Notes: generated by a model not told the origin, from the sequence alone. DNA of 64,000 nucleotides from GWE2-40-63 sp041664345 (GCA_041664345.1 JBAYKX010000010.1:1-64000); one strand, 5' to 3'; counted from the stretch's first letter, positions 1 to 7,587 are shown. Program-made: numbers and translations.

Positions 1-26
1 ATTTAATTGTCTTATTATCTTTGTTC

Positions 27-96
27 TGCATCTGTTGGGTGTATGTCTGTTTTTGTTGTAACGAACTAAAGATAAGCATTTTACCTGACAGATGCA
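27..96. repeat. Short inverted repeat in the leading spacer
   Basis: Nine-base arms TGCATCTGT (27-35) and ACAGATGCA (88-96) face each other across about 52 bases, upstream of the first gene. The arms match perfectly, but the loop is long and no T-run follows, so this is not a clear terminator. It may be the edge of an older element. Nothing else is recognisable in the first 150 bases. Confidence 0.3.
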
Positions 97-209
97 TCTT
101 TTATTTTAGAAATTTAGGTACTATTTAAGTTAATCATATTCTTGTACCGAATTGATATGAATCAACAGAATTAGGAAAAAAGATTTTAGAGTTAAGACAA
201 CGTAAAGGG

Positions 210-1046
210 TTGACCCAAGGTGAACTTGCCGAATGCTGTAATTTGAGTTTACGGACAGTTCAAAGGATCGAATCGGCAGAGGTAACACCTAGAAGTCATA
301 CAATAAAAGTCATTCTTTCAAACCTGAATTATGATTTAAACAATTTATCGACAAATATCCTCGATGATAAATCTGATAAAAACTATCAGCTAAAGATTTG
401 GCTCGGGCATTTTTTAAAATATGTATTAGAATGGTTTAACTTAAAAACAAACACGATGAAAAAATTATCAGTATTAACATTGATTGCAATTATAATTACC
501 GCAGGATTACTATTTGCAAATAATGACCTAAATGCTCAAAAAATAGATGGATGGTTTTTGGCAGGTAGCAAACCGAATAGTTACACAATTGGATTAGATA
601 AATCTGTTTATAAAACAGAAGGCAGTAGTGCATTTCTTGAATCAATAGAGAATAAAATCGAAGGATTTGGCACTCTTATGCAAACCAGCAGTGTTGATGA
701 ATATTTAGGTAAAAGGATAAAAATGACAGCATATATCAAATCTGACAATGTAGCTGATTGGGCCGGTATGTGGTTACGAGTTGACTCAAGACAAACAAAA
801 AAGTCCTTGAGTTTTGATAATATGCAAGATAGACCCATTAAAGGCAATAACGATTGGACTAAATGCGAAATTATACTTGATGTACCTGATGAGAGTGGGA
901 CATTAAATTTTGGAGTATTATTAAGTGGCACTGGTAAAGTTTGGTTTGATAACATTACATTTGAAGTTGTTGATAAATTAATAACTAAACCGACAAAAGA
1001 AAATTTTGTAAATAAAAAACCTTCAAATCTTGATTTTGGAGAATAA
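210..1046 (+). CDS. HTH (XRE-type) protein with a membrane segment and a carbohydrate-binding-like domain; start disrupted
   Basis: The N-terminal part is a Cro/C1-type helix-turn-helix (motif LTQGELAE, then RTVQRIES). A hydrophobic segment follows (about residues 85-105, LIAIIITAGLL). The rest resembles the beta-sandwich domain found in several Firmicute/Bacteroidota regulators (GWFLAGSKP, DWAGMW, FDNMQDRPIKG, LLSGTGKVWFDNI), whose ligand is not known to me. The given start is a TTG at 210 that cuts into the first HTH helix. The coding frame continues upstream to 156 (ELGKKILELRQRKG) but no in-frame ATG exists before the TGA at 153. The nearest ATG (157) is one base out of frame, and one extra base there would restore a normal start. 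The gene is therefore either damaged at its start or initiated at a poor TTG. A role as a membrane-tethered regulator is inference. Confidence 0.6.
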   Translation: MTQGELAECCNLSLRTVQRIESAEVTPRSHTIKVILSNLNYDLNNLSTNILDDKSDKNYQLKIWLGHFLKYVLEWFNLKTNTMKKLSVLTLIAIIITAGLLFANNDLNAQKIDGWFLAGSKPNSYTIGLDKSVYKTEGSSAFLESIENKIEGFGTLMQTSSVDEYLGKRIKMTAYIKSDNVADWAGMWLRVDSRQTKKSLSFDNMQDRPIKGNNDWTKCEIILDVPDESGTLNFGVLLSGTGKVWFDNITFEVVDKLITKPTKENFVNKKPSNLDFGE

Positions 1047-1080
1047 AATTATTACTACAAAACACAAAAAACTTGCAACT

Positions 1081-1380
1081 ATGGATAAAAGCGAAGTTGT
1101 AAATAAAATGGTAAAGTATAAAGTTTTAGTATCAAAGCATTTTGATATTGATAAGGTGGTGCTTTTTGGTTCATACTCAAAAGGTAATCAGCGAGATGAT
1201 AGCGATATAGATGTAGCTATTATAGTTAACTCCATTGATCAGGATTTCATTATGTATGCGCCTCTTCATTGGAAACTGCGGCGGGAGATTGATGACAGGA
1301 TAGAACCTATTTTGATTGAGAATAACCATGATGAAAGTGGTTTTTTAAAAGAAGTTCTCGACTCAGGATTGGTGATTTAA
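1081..1380 (+). CDS. MNT-type minimal nucleotidyltransferase domain protein
   Basis: A 99-residue protein of the pol-beta-like nucleotidyltransferase superfamily. The signature GS-x10-D-x-D is present (FGSYSKGNQRDDSDIDVAII), which supplies two metal-binding aspartates. A third carboxylate may lie in the strand DRIEPILIE. I chose the ATG at 1081 (MDKSEVV) over the TTG at 1030, which overlaps the previous gene. Proteins of this size are commonly the MntA-like partner of a HEPN protein in nucleotidyltransferase/HEPN toxin-antitoxin pairs, where MntA modifies HepT. The next gene carries a HEPN-like RX4H motif, which fits, but it is longer than a usual HepT. The pairing is inferred from order and motifs only. 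Confidence 0.7.
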   Translation: MDKSEVVNKMVKYKVLVSKHFDIDKVVLFGSYSKGNQRDDSDIDVAIIVNSIDQDFIMYAPLHWKLRREIDDRIEPILIENNHDESGFLKEVLDSGLVI

Positions 1381-1460
1381 AGCTGTGAGTATTTGATTGT
1401 TGGTTTTGGTTGTAGGGCTACGCACATACAAAAACTTGGTGGTAATTTGTAAATGACCAG

Positions 1461-2194
1461 ATGGTTAATATAGATTTAAAGGAATTAGTAGAGAAAAACA
1501 TTGGATTTGAAACAAGAGTTAAAAACTTGTTGGCTGAAAGATATAGTGCATTTGATTCATTAATTGAATTATATTCGATTTTAATTAATATTTATCCTTC
1601 ATACTTAGCTCCAGCATATCATTTTAATAAATACAATCAGCTTGTTAAAGACCTTATTCTAGCGGAATTTTTATGGACTTAAAGGGTAAGCAACGTCATG
1701 CAATTTTACAGATTGAATTTCAGGATACACTTGTTGCTATTAAAGGATTACTTGATAGACTTGTGAAAATAGTATCAGTTCACTATAAAGGCATAACGAT
1801 TAATTCTACTTTCGGATTCTATGATTCGAAAACTGGAAAGCGAACAAAATTTATGAGTCATGTTTTACAAATGGCTGATAAAGACGAATTCATGAATGCT
1901 ATTTTAAAGGAATATAATGAATGGATTTATAAAGCAGTTGGCCCTCGTGATAAGATTATTCATTATAATGATTTGCCAGTTGTTTACAGAACCTTATTAG
2001 ACCTTAATAATCCTTTATTTGAGGGTTTTGAAATTGTCCATCTAAATAAAGATTTGCATGAAGGCGTGGATTTAGAGGATAACGAACAAGTTGACAATGT
2101 TGCATTCGATAATTCAGATTTAGCCAAGTTTGCGAATAAATTATATGGATTGTATGATTTAACTGTAAATACTATAATTGATAAATATAAATAA
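1461..2194 (+). pseudogene. HEPN-like protein, frame broken by a probable one-base loss
   Basis: Two adjoining frames read as one protein: 1461-1682 (MVNIDLKELVEK... ending LILAEFLWT) and 1673-2194 (MDLKGKQRHAIL...). They overlap by 10 bases at a run of five T's (1668-1672). One extra T would give a continuous 244-residue protein. The second part contains PRDKIIHYN, matching the R-x4-H motif of HEPN ribonucleases, preceded by a helical region. It follows the nucleotidyltransferase gene by 80 bases. A real pair of overlapping genes is the alternative, since 1673 is an ATG, but neither half looks like a complete domain. I do not recognise the exact family. Confidence 0.5.
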
Positions 2195-2270
2195 ACTACC
2201 TCAAATAAATTGGAGTTTAAGTGGCACTTATTTTCTGGATTATAAGAACATCTCCAATTCCAAAACAAAA

Positions 2271-2297
2271 GGGCTGAATAGTTTAATCACCCAGCCC
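2271..2297 (-). terminator. Terminator hairpin of the metY remnant
   Basis: Stem GGGCTG / CAGCCC with a 15-base loop. Read on the minus strand, a T-rich run follows (complement of CAAAACAAAA). It is the counterpart of the intact metY terminator at 3226-3253 with a weaker stem. Confidence 0.6.
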
Positions 2298-2320
2298 CAT
2301 TACTATTTTATATTCTTAAT

Positions 2321-2500
2321 TTATTTGATAGTAGCAAACGCCTGTTCCAGGTCGGCTTTTATATCGGCAATATTTTCGATACCTACCGATACCCTCAAGG
2401 CACCGGGTACTACGCCCGATTTCAGTTGCTCTTTTTCCGATAATTGCTGGTGCGTAGTTGAGGCCGGGTGAATGATCAGGGTTTTTGCATCGCCCACATT
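2321..2500 (-). pseudogene. Truncated copy of the metY C-terminus
   Basis: It encodes only the last 59 residues and stop codon of O-acetylhomoserine sulfhydrylase, in an open frame, without start or catalytic domain. Compared with the intact gene all nine base differences are synonymous (for example GCT/GCG, CAG/CAA, TTG/CTG), so the copies diverged while both were parts of working genes. The 5' edge is sharp at 2500/2501, after which unrelated A/T-rich sequence begins. Confidence 0.85.
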
Positions 2501-2570
2501 TTAAGAAAAGATAAAATTAGCTGTAAATGAAATAATGATTATTCATTATCTTTGTGAAAAGATTGAAAAA

Positions 2571-2810
2571 ATGAAAGCAATAGAAATAACCACTAAGACC
2601 GATAAACAAGGCCATTTGAAGATTAACTATCCTATGAATAAAAAGGATAGTAAAGTTCGCATCATTATCCTTGCTGATGAAAAAAGCGATGATGTGGATG
2701 AAGATAAGTTATGGATGAATTCAATTTCCTCAAATCCTGCATTTGATTATTTAAAAGACATTAATGAAGATATTTATTCAGTAACTGACGGAGAACCATT
2801 TAATGATTAA
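2571..2810 (+). CDS. Putative antitoxin of a type II toxin-antitoxin pair
   Basis: A 79-residue acidic protein starting MKAIEITTKTDKQG. The N-terminal part (residues 1-35, KTDKQGHLKINYPM, KVRIIILADE) looks like the short beta-rich module common in Bacteroidota antitoxins. The C-terminal part is acidic and probably flexible, as expected for a toxin-wrapping tail. It overlaps the toxin gene by 8 bases (ATG at 2803 inside its last codons), the coupling typical of antitoxin-toxin operons. The assignment rests mainly on size, acidity and the partner. I chose the ATG at 2571 over an upstream in-frame ATG at 2535 because family-like sequence begins there. Confidence 0.65.
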   Translation: MKAIEITTKTDKQGHLKINYPMNKKDSKVRIIILADEKSDDVDEDKLWMNSISSNPAFDYLKDINEDIYSVTDGEPFND

Positions 2811-3144
2811 GAATACCATTGTGCTTGTTCCCTTTCCTTTTGATGACTTTTCAGCTTCCAAGGTTAGACCTGCCCTTTGTTTAACATCTGAAATTGGAAA
2901 AAATAACCACATTATAATTGCTTTTATATCAAGCAAAATTCCAGAGGACTTGATAGAAAGTGACTTATTATTAAAAAAACATTCTCCAAATTATTTAGGG
3001 ACTGGATTAGCCGTTGATTCAGTGATTAGATTGCATAAAATTGTGACAATTCCCAAAAGTCTAATTAAAAGAAAGTTGGGTATAATTAACAATTCTGTTG
3101 AAGTTGAGGTTAAGAGAAAAATCGGACAATTGTTTGATAATTAA
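2803..3144 (+). CDS. PemK/MazF-family toxin
   Basis: A 113-residue protein with the MazF/PemK N-terminal signature IVLVPFPFDDFSASKVRPALCLT, in which the strand-loop-RPALC arrangement forms the ribonuclease active-site region. The central segment (IIIAFISSKIP) and the late VIRLHKIVTIPKSLIKRKLG also fit the family fold. Characterised members cleave mRNA at short sequences and are neutralised by the upstream gene product. Start and overlap with the antitoxin indicate co-translation. The pair lies between the two metY-end repeats, suggesting arrival as a small cassette. Confidence 0.8.
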   Translation: MIKNTIVLVPFPFDDFSASKVRPALCLTSEIGKNNHIIIAFISSKIPEDLIESDLLLKKHSPNYLGTGLAVDSVIRLHKIVTIPKSLIKRKLGIINNSVEVEVKRKIGQLFDN

Positions 3145-3154
3145 AAAGTGCCCT

Positions 3155-3456
3155 ACAATAAATAAGAATTTAAGCAGCACACAGTGTACAGAATCTTATA
3201 ACATTTCCAATTCCACAACAAAAAAGGGCTGAACAATTTTAATCATTCAGCCCAATTACCGTTTTATATTCTTAATTTATTTGATAGTAGCAAAAGCCTG
3301 TTCCAGGTCAGCTTTTATATCGGCAATATTTTCGATACCTACCGATACCCTCAAGGCACCGGGTACTACGCCCGATTTCAGTTGCTCTTTTTCCGATAAC
3401 TGCTGATGCGTGGTGGAGGCCGGGTGGATAATCAAGGTTTTTGCATCGCCCACATT
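3155..3456. repeat. Direct repeat copy 2 (within intact metY and its terminator)
   Basis: Partner of the repeat at 2205-2500, offset by about 956 bases. It comprises the spacer after the toxin gene, the metY terminator and the last 180 bases of metY. Both copies begin close downstream of a gene stop codon (2194 and 3144), so the repeated unit is [gene or gene pair]-[metY tail]. Confidence 0.85.
3226..3253 (-). terminator. Rho-independent terminator of metY
   Basis: Stem GGGCTGAA / TTCAGCCC with a 12-base loop lies 24 bases past the metY stop. On the minus strand it is followed by TTTTTTGTTG, a proper U-tract. Confidence 0.85.
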
Positions 3457-4581
3457 GGCCAAGTGGCTGATAAGTTTCAGGTTGTTTACCAGTTTGTCGG
3501 CTGCTTCTTTACCTGCTTTCACTTTAAAAGTAAGCACCCCGCCAAAACCGTTTTTCAGGTATTTGGTAGCTAATTTGTTGTATGGACTGCTTATTAAACC
3601 GGGATAATGAACGTATTCCACCTGAGGGTGTTTTTCAAGCCATTGTGCCAGTTCCAAGGCATTTTGAACATGGCGTTCCACCCGCAGCGACAGCGTTTCC
3701 AATCCTTGTATTAAAAGGAACGCATTGAACGGGCTTAGTGCTGCGCCATAATCGCGCAATCCTTCCACCCTTGCCCTAATAATGAAGGCAATGTTGCCAA
3801 ACGGGCCGGGTGTTCCAAAAACATCCCAAAACTTAAGGCCATGATACCCTTCCGACGGTTTGGTAAACTGTGGGTATTTCCCATTTCCCCAATTGTAATT
3901 TCCGCCATCTACAATAACGCCACCTACGCTGGTTCCATGTCCGCCAATCCATTTGGTGGCCGATTCCACCACAATATTGGCTCCGTGCTCAATGGGATGA
4001 AACAAATATCCTCCAGCACCAAAGGTATTGTCCACAATTAACGGAATATCGTGTTTTTTTGCAACGGCAGCAATGGCATCAAAATCGGGGATGTTGAACT
4101 TTGGGTTGCCAATGGTTTCAATATAAATGGCTTTGGTTTTGCTGTCAATCAGCTTCTCAAAATCCGCCGGGCCATCACCATCTACAAATTTTACGGTTAT
4201 GCCCAACCGTTTGAACTGAACTTTAAACTGGTTGTAGGTTCCACCGTATAGATACGAGGTTGATACAATGTTATCGCCTTGTTCCGCAATATTGCTGATA
4301 GCAAGGAATTGAGCCGCCTGCCCCGATGAAACGGCAAGGGCAGCCACACCGCCTTCCAATGCTGCGATTCGTTTCTCGAACACATCGGTGGTTGGGTTCA
4401 TTATCCGGGTGTATATGTTTCCGAATTCCTGCAACCCAAATAGTTTGGCGGCATGGTCGGAATTATTGAACACATACGAGGTGGTTTGGTAAATTGGAAC
4501 TGCCCTTGAACCGGTGGTTGGGTCAACTTCTTGCCCAGCATGCAATTGCAGGGTTTCAAAATGTAGTTTTGGTTGTGTCAT
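3277..4581 (-). CDS. metY: O-acetylhomoserine aminocarboxypropyltransferase (sulfhydrylase)
   Basis: A 434-residue PLP enzyme of the Cys/Met metabolism family, full family length. It makes homocysteine from O-acetylhomoserine and sulfide in the cytosol, feeding methionine synthesis. Visible signatures are YTRIMNPTTDVFEKR near residues 57-71, the PLP-ring segment SSGQAAQ (85-91), the cofactor aspartate in DNTFGAGG (184-191), and the Schiff-base lysine in ESATKWIGGHGTSVGG (Lys210). It heads toward its own terminator, and lies in the same strand block as the OsmC protein and cysK, which share the sulfide-using theme. The last 180 bases are duplicated downstream. The long form and the GGHGTSVGG motif favour MetY over MetB/MetC. 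Confidence 0.93.
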   Translation of the reverse strand: MTQPKLHFETLQLHAGQEVDPTTGSRAVPIYQTTSYVFNNSDHAAKLFGLQEFGNIYTRIMNPTTDVFEKRIAALEGGVAALAVSSGQAAQFLAISNIAEQGDNIVSTSYLYGGTYNQFKVQFKRLGITVKFVDGDGPADFEKLIDSKTKAIYIETIGNPKFNIPDFDAIAAVAKKHDIPLIVDNTFGAGGYLFHPIEHGANIVVESATKWIGGHGTSVGGVIVDGGNYNWGNGKYPQFTKPSEGYHGLKFWDVFGTPGPFGNIAFIIRARVEGLRDYGAALSPFNAFLLIQGLETLSLRVERHVQNALELAQWLEKHPQVEYVHYPGLISSPYNKLATKYLKNGFGGVLTFKVKAGKEAADKLVNNLKLISHLANVGDAKTLIIHPASTTHQQLSEKEQLKSGVVPGALRVSVGIENIADIKADLEQAFATIK

Positions 4582-4686
4582 ACTATTTTTTCTTTTAATG
4601 TTTTAGTTTTAAATCTTTATTAGGGTTTTTAAACAACTGATAGGTGTAAAAGTTGATTTTATAATTTTTACAACCAACCCTTTTGC

Positions 4687-5130
4687 TCAATTGGCCCTTG
4701 CCACATTGAATTCAATGGGAGTTTCGTTTAACAAATTGTCATTTACCGGGCACCGGCTTTCTACAATTTTGAACCACTGGTCAATAGCTTCTTGATTGGC
4801 ATCGGTATCAACTTTTATGTTGGCACGGATAACTTGGAACCCGGCTCTTTGTGTTGATGAGGTACCAAACAGTTTTTCAGGATTGAGGTCGCCATTGATT
4901 TCGATGTTGACTTTTTTAAGTTCAATGTTCATTTCTTTGGCAACCAGGTGGGCTACCACATTTAAGCAACCGGCATATCCCGCCAAAATGTATTGCACCG
5001 GATTGGGGCCATGGTTGGTACCGCCTAATGTTGCGGGTTCATCTACTACTACCTGAAAATTGTCGGCAAACGCGTTGAATTTAGTAGGGTTTTGGCTTTC
5101 GCCGTTGATGGAAAAGTTTAATAAGGCCAT
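4687..5130 (-). CDS. OsmC/Ohr-family protein
   Basis: A 147-residue protein of the OsmC superfamily. The two reactive cysteines are in place: Cys55 in GYAGCLNVVAH and Cys127 in ESRCPVNDNL. OsmC/Ohr members reduce organic or fatty-acid hydroperoxides using this thiol pair. The position between metY and cysK suggests a link to thiol or sulfide metabolism, but this branch (YhfA/OsmC-like) is not always a peroxidase, so the substrate is open. About 100 bases separate it from metY, and spacer repeats separate it from cysK. Confidence 0.85.
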   Translation of the reverse strand: MALLNFSINGESQNPTKFNAFADNFQVVVDEPATLGGTNHGPNPVQYILAGYAGCLNVVAHLVAKEMNIELKKVNIEINGDLNPEKLFGTSSTQRAGFQVIRANIKVDTDANQEAIDQWFKIVESRCPVNDNLLNETPIEFNVARAN

Positions 5131-5182
5131 GTTTTTAGTTTTAAGTTATATATTAGTTTTTAATGTTGTTTGGTTAGCGATT

Positions 5183-5270
5183 CCCCCCTATAATCCCCCC
5201 TGAGGGATACTACCTCCGTAGCAAAATTGCTAGTCCTCCTTTGAGGGAGGTGCCCGAAGGGCGGAGGGTG
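5183..5270. repeat. C/G-rich palindromic spacer repeat
   Basis: The spacer between the OsmC gene and cysK holds nested hairpin-forming words: CCCCCTGAGGG, TAGCAA-AA-TTGCTA, CCTCCTTTGAGGGAGG and GCCCGAAGGGC. Repeats of this type are scattered between genes in many Bacteroidota. It may also act as an attenuating hairpin between the two genes. Confidence 0.6.
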
Positions 5271-5297
5271 AAAAAATCTTAATTAAAGTTGCATCGA

Positions 5298-6257
5298 TTA
5301 GTTTTGAGCAGCCGCCGCCGGTTCTTCCACTTGGTATAAAATGGTAGACAGATACCTTTCTCCGGTATCGGGTAGCAGTACCACAATGTTTTTGCCTTTG
5401 AATTCGCTCCTTAGGCTGACTTGCAAAGCTGCAAAAGCCGCAGCCCCCGATGAAATTCCCACCAGCAGTCCTTCGATACGGGCCAGTTCACGGCTGGTTT
5501 GAAAGGCATCTTCGTTTTTAACGGTGATAATTTCATCGTATATGGTGGTATTTAAAATGTCGGGAATAAAACCGGCTCCAATACCTTGTATTTTATGTGG
5601 GCCTGGCTTTCCGCCTGATAGCACCGGTGAATCGGCCGGTTCAACGGCAATAATTTTAACGTTTGGGTTTCTTTTTTTGAGCACTTCCCCAACTCCGGTA
5701 ATGGTTCCACCGGTACCAATGCCACTCACAAAAACATCCACTTGGCCATCGGTGTCGGCCCAAATTTCTTCGGCTGTTGTTTTACGGTGTATTTCGGGGT
5801 TGGCCGGATTGTTAAACTGTTGCGGAATGTAGGAGTTATCAATGGTTACATGCAATTCCTCCGCTTTACGGATGGCTCCTTTCATTCCTTCGGAACCGGG
5901 TGTTAGCACCAATTCGGCACCTAGTGCTTTAAGCAAGTTTCTTCGTTCAATACTAAACGTTTCGGGCATAGTTAAAATAAGTTTGTACCCTTTTGAAGCA
6001 GCCACAAGTGCCAAAGCAATACCGGTATTTCCGCTAGTGGGTTCAATAATTACGGTGTCTTTTTTTATCAAGCCTTGGTTTTCGGCTTCCGTTATCATGG
6101 CAAAGCCAATGCGGTCTTTTACACTTCCACCCGGATTGAAATATTCCAATTTGGCAATTATGGTACCTAAGGCTCCGTTGATTTTATTGAAATTGGAAAG
6201 TTCCAAAAGAGGTGTTTTTCCAATCAGGTCGGTTAGTTTTTTTGCTATTCGTGTCAT
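5298..6257 (-). CDS. cysK: Cysteine synthase A (O-acetylserine sulfhydrylase)
   Basis: A 319-residue PLP enzyme that makes L-cysteine from O-acetylserine and sulfide, the end step of the sulfate pathway encoded nearby. Motifs: the PLP lysine in NPGGSVKDRIG (Lys47), the phosphate loop PTSGNTG (73-79), and the glycine-rich GIGTGGTITGVG loop near residues 180-191. Length is normal for CysK, with a short Ala-rich tail (EEPAAAAQN). CysM is the main alternative; the KIQGIGAGFIP segment favours CysK. Confidence 0.94.
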   Translation of the reverse strand: MTRIAKKLTDLIGKTPLLELSNFNKINGALGTIIAKLEYFNPGGSVKDRIGFAMITEAENQGLIKKDTVIIEPTSGNTGIALALVAASKGYKLILTMPETFSIERRNLLKALGAELVLTPGSEGMKGAIRKAEELHVTIDNSYIPQQFNNPANPEIHRKTTAEEIWADTDGQVDVFVSGIGTGGTITGVGEVLKKRNPNVKIIAVEPADSPVLSGGKPGPHKIQGIGAGFIPDILNTTIYDEIITVKNEDAFQTSRELARIEGLLVGISSGAAAFAALQVSLRSEFKGKNIVVLLPDTGERYLSTILYQVEEPAAAAQN

Positions 6258-6365
6258 AGTCGTAATTTTTAGTTTTATTACGATACAAAGTTACACGGAT
6301 TTGGAATGGTAGGAAATCCCACAGATAGGTCATTTTATATACCATAAATGTGGTATGGAATAGTA

Positions 6366-7016
6366 TTAAATCACGTAGTCAATGGAATCAATCATACCGG
6401 TGCGCACAGCAAACATCAGTAGTTCAGAGGAATTGTTGATGCCAATTTTGCGGAAAATGTTTTTACGGTGTGTCATTACGGTATGGATACTTATGTTTTT
6501 TTGGTCGGCAATTTCTTTGGTGGTTAGGCCAGCGGCAATCTTCTTTACAATTTCAACCTCCGATGCGGTAAGCACCGGCGTTTCGGAAGTTAAACTACTC
6601 GACCGCTCATTCATTAATAGTTCCAAAACTTCTTCAGCATAAAACGATTTTTTATTCAATGCAGCCATGCAAGCCGCTAATAATTCTTCGCTGTCGGTGG
6701 TTTTATACACTATGTTTTTAATATTCAGTTTTGATAATTCCTTTATGTCATTTTTGTAGGTCTGATTGGTAATAATCACTATTGCCAAATCGGGATAGGT
6801 CATCCTAATGCTTTTAAGCGTGCTGAAATTATCATCGGCAAACAGGCTATAATCCACAACCAACAGATCTATTTTTTTATTTTTAAGGAGCAGTATCAAA
6901 TCGAAGGAGGTATAAACGGAGCCGGCCAACACATAGTTTGGATAATTTTGAATTTGCAGTTTAATGCCTTCGTGGGTAAGAAACTGTTTATCGGCCAGAG
7001 CTACGTTATGTTCCAT
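6366..7016 (-). CDS. NarL/LuxR-family response regulator
   Basis: A 216-residue protein with an N-terminal receiver domain (about 1-125; likely phospho-acceptor Asp in LLVVDYSLF near residue 56, conserved Lys in VYKTTDS) and a C-terminal LuxR-type HTH (about 148-210; LTASEVEIVKKIAAGLTTKE, then IHTVMTHRKNIFRKIG). The acidic pocket near the N-terminus is reduced to a single Asp (ALADKQF), so phosphorylation may be weak. There is no histidine kinase beside it. It faces away from the DUF2061-cysHDN operon across a shared promoter region and follows cysK on the same strand, so control of sulfur genes is a reasonable inference. Confidence 0.85.
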   Translation of the reverse strand: MEHNVALADKQFLTHEGIKLQIQNYPNYVLAGSVYTSFDLILLLKNKKIDLLVVDYSLFADDNFSTLKSIRMTYPDLAIVIITNQTYKNDIKELSKLNIKNIVYKTTDSEELLAACMAALNKKSFYAEEVLELLMNERSSSLTSETPVLTASEVEIVKKIAAGLTTKEIADQKNISIHTVMTHRKNIFRKIGINNSSELLMFAVRTGMIDSIDYVI

Positions 7017-7087
7017 TGCTAAATTATTTGAAGACTCCCAGCAAAGGTATAAAAACGTTCAATTCTAAAAGATTTTCAAAATTATAT

Positions 7088-7138
7088 TTCAATAACTTTA
7101 AATACTACAAGTACTCTAAAATACTTTAAATACTTTGC
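7088..7138. promoter_or_regulatory. Repeated AAATACT/AGTACT words in the divergent sulfur-gene promoter region
   Basis: Between the response-regulator start and the DUF2061 gene, the word CTTTAAATACT occurs twice and related ACTACAAGTACT and CTAAAATACT lie between. Such clustered short direct repeats in a divergent spacer are candidate binding sites, possibly for the adjacent LuxR regulator. The assignment is inference. Confidence 0.35.
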
Positions 7139-7217
7139 TTAGGTGTTATAATGTAGTAGTAAAAATACCTACAAACACCCATTGTGTGCACTGGTTAATT
7201 TGCTGACATTTGTCATG

Positions 7218-7241
7218 TCTGAAGGAAAATATTCCTTCAGA
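7218..7241 (+). promoter_or_regulatory. Perfect 10-bp inverted repeat ahead of the cys operon
   Basis: Arms TCTGAAGGAA and TTCCTTCAGA are separated by AATA. If DUF2061 starts at 7263, the structure sits in the leader 21 bases before the ATG and could be an operator or an RNA hairpin that hides initiation. If translation starts at the ATG at 7215, it would lie inside the coding region, which is less likely. Confidence 0.45.
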
Positions 7242-7262
7242 TGTAATTCAGCTTATAATCAA

Positions 7263-7586
7263 ATGTTTATACCTACTAAAAATTTTACAAAAGAGCAAGG
7301 AAAGGTTAAGGTTACCAAAGATAGACCGGTAAAGAGCATTGTTAAAGCTATTACTTGGCGAATCGTGGGAACCTTGGACACCATAACTATTTCTTATTTT
7401 TTGACTGGTGAAATTGGGAAGGCATTGTCAATTGGTGGAATAGAAGTATTTTCAAAAATGATTTTATACTATTTCCATGAAAGAGCATGGGCTCAGCTAA
7501 ACTGGGGACGAATGCTGGTAGTAATCCGGCGCAACACCCGCTGGTCGCGTCGTTCCGTGGAACGCATTATTTTAAAACGCGCATAA
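7263..7586 (+). CDS. DUF2061 membrane protein
   Basis: About 107 residues. The DUF2061 core is clear: RPVKSIVKAITWRIVGTLDT, then a hydrophobic stretch with the family's IGGIEVFSKMILYYFHERAW. Two short membrane-associated helices are likely. No reaction is known for the family; it is often found beside sulfate-activation genes in Bacteroidota. Here its stop is one base from the cysH start, so it is the first gene of the DUF2061-cysH-cysD-cysN operon. A basic tail (RRNTRWSRRSVERIILKRA) would face the cytosol. Starts upstream at 7182 or 7215 are possible, but family similarity begins near TKDRPVKS. Confidence 0.8.
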   Translation: MFIPTKNFTKEQGKVKVTKDRPVKSIVKAITWRIVGTLDTITISYFLTGEIGKALSIGGIEVFSKMILYYFHERAWAQLNWGRMLVVIRRNTRWSRRSVERIILKRA

Positions 7587-7587
7587 C

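Larger units (their letters stand above)
2205..2500. repeat. Direct repeat copy 1: metY 3' end plus terminator
   Basis: This stretch matches 3155-3456 in the same orientation. Similarity starts loosely just after the HEPN-like gene, is clear across the terminator hairpin, and is strongest over 180 coding bases (2321-2500 against 3277-3456), where I count nine differences and no gap. It stops abruptly after the shared CGCCCACATT. The two copies flank the toxin-antitoxin pair. Confidence 0.85.

Noticed and set aside
2178..2471. A 97-codon plus-strand frame over the metY remnant
   Set aside because: The same bases are the duplicated C-terminus of metY read on the wrong strand; the silent-site pattern shows the minus strand was the coding one.
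2571..3144. An insertion sequence between the two metY repeats
   Set aside because: No transposase or terminal inverted repeats; the interval encodes only the toxin-antitoxin pair.
4582..4686. SAM or homocysteine riboswitch before metY
   Set aside because: The region upstream of metY is A/T-rich with no conserved S-box or SAH-type helices that I can see.
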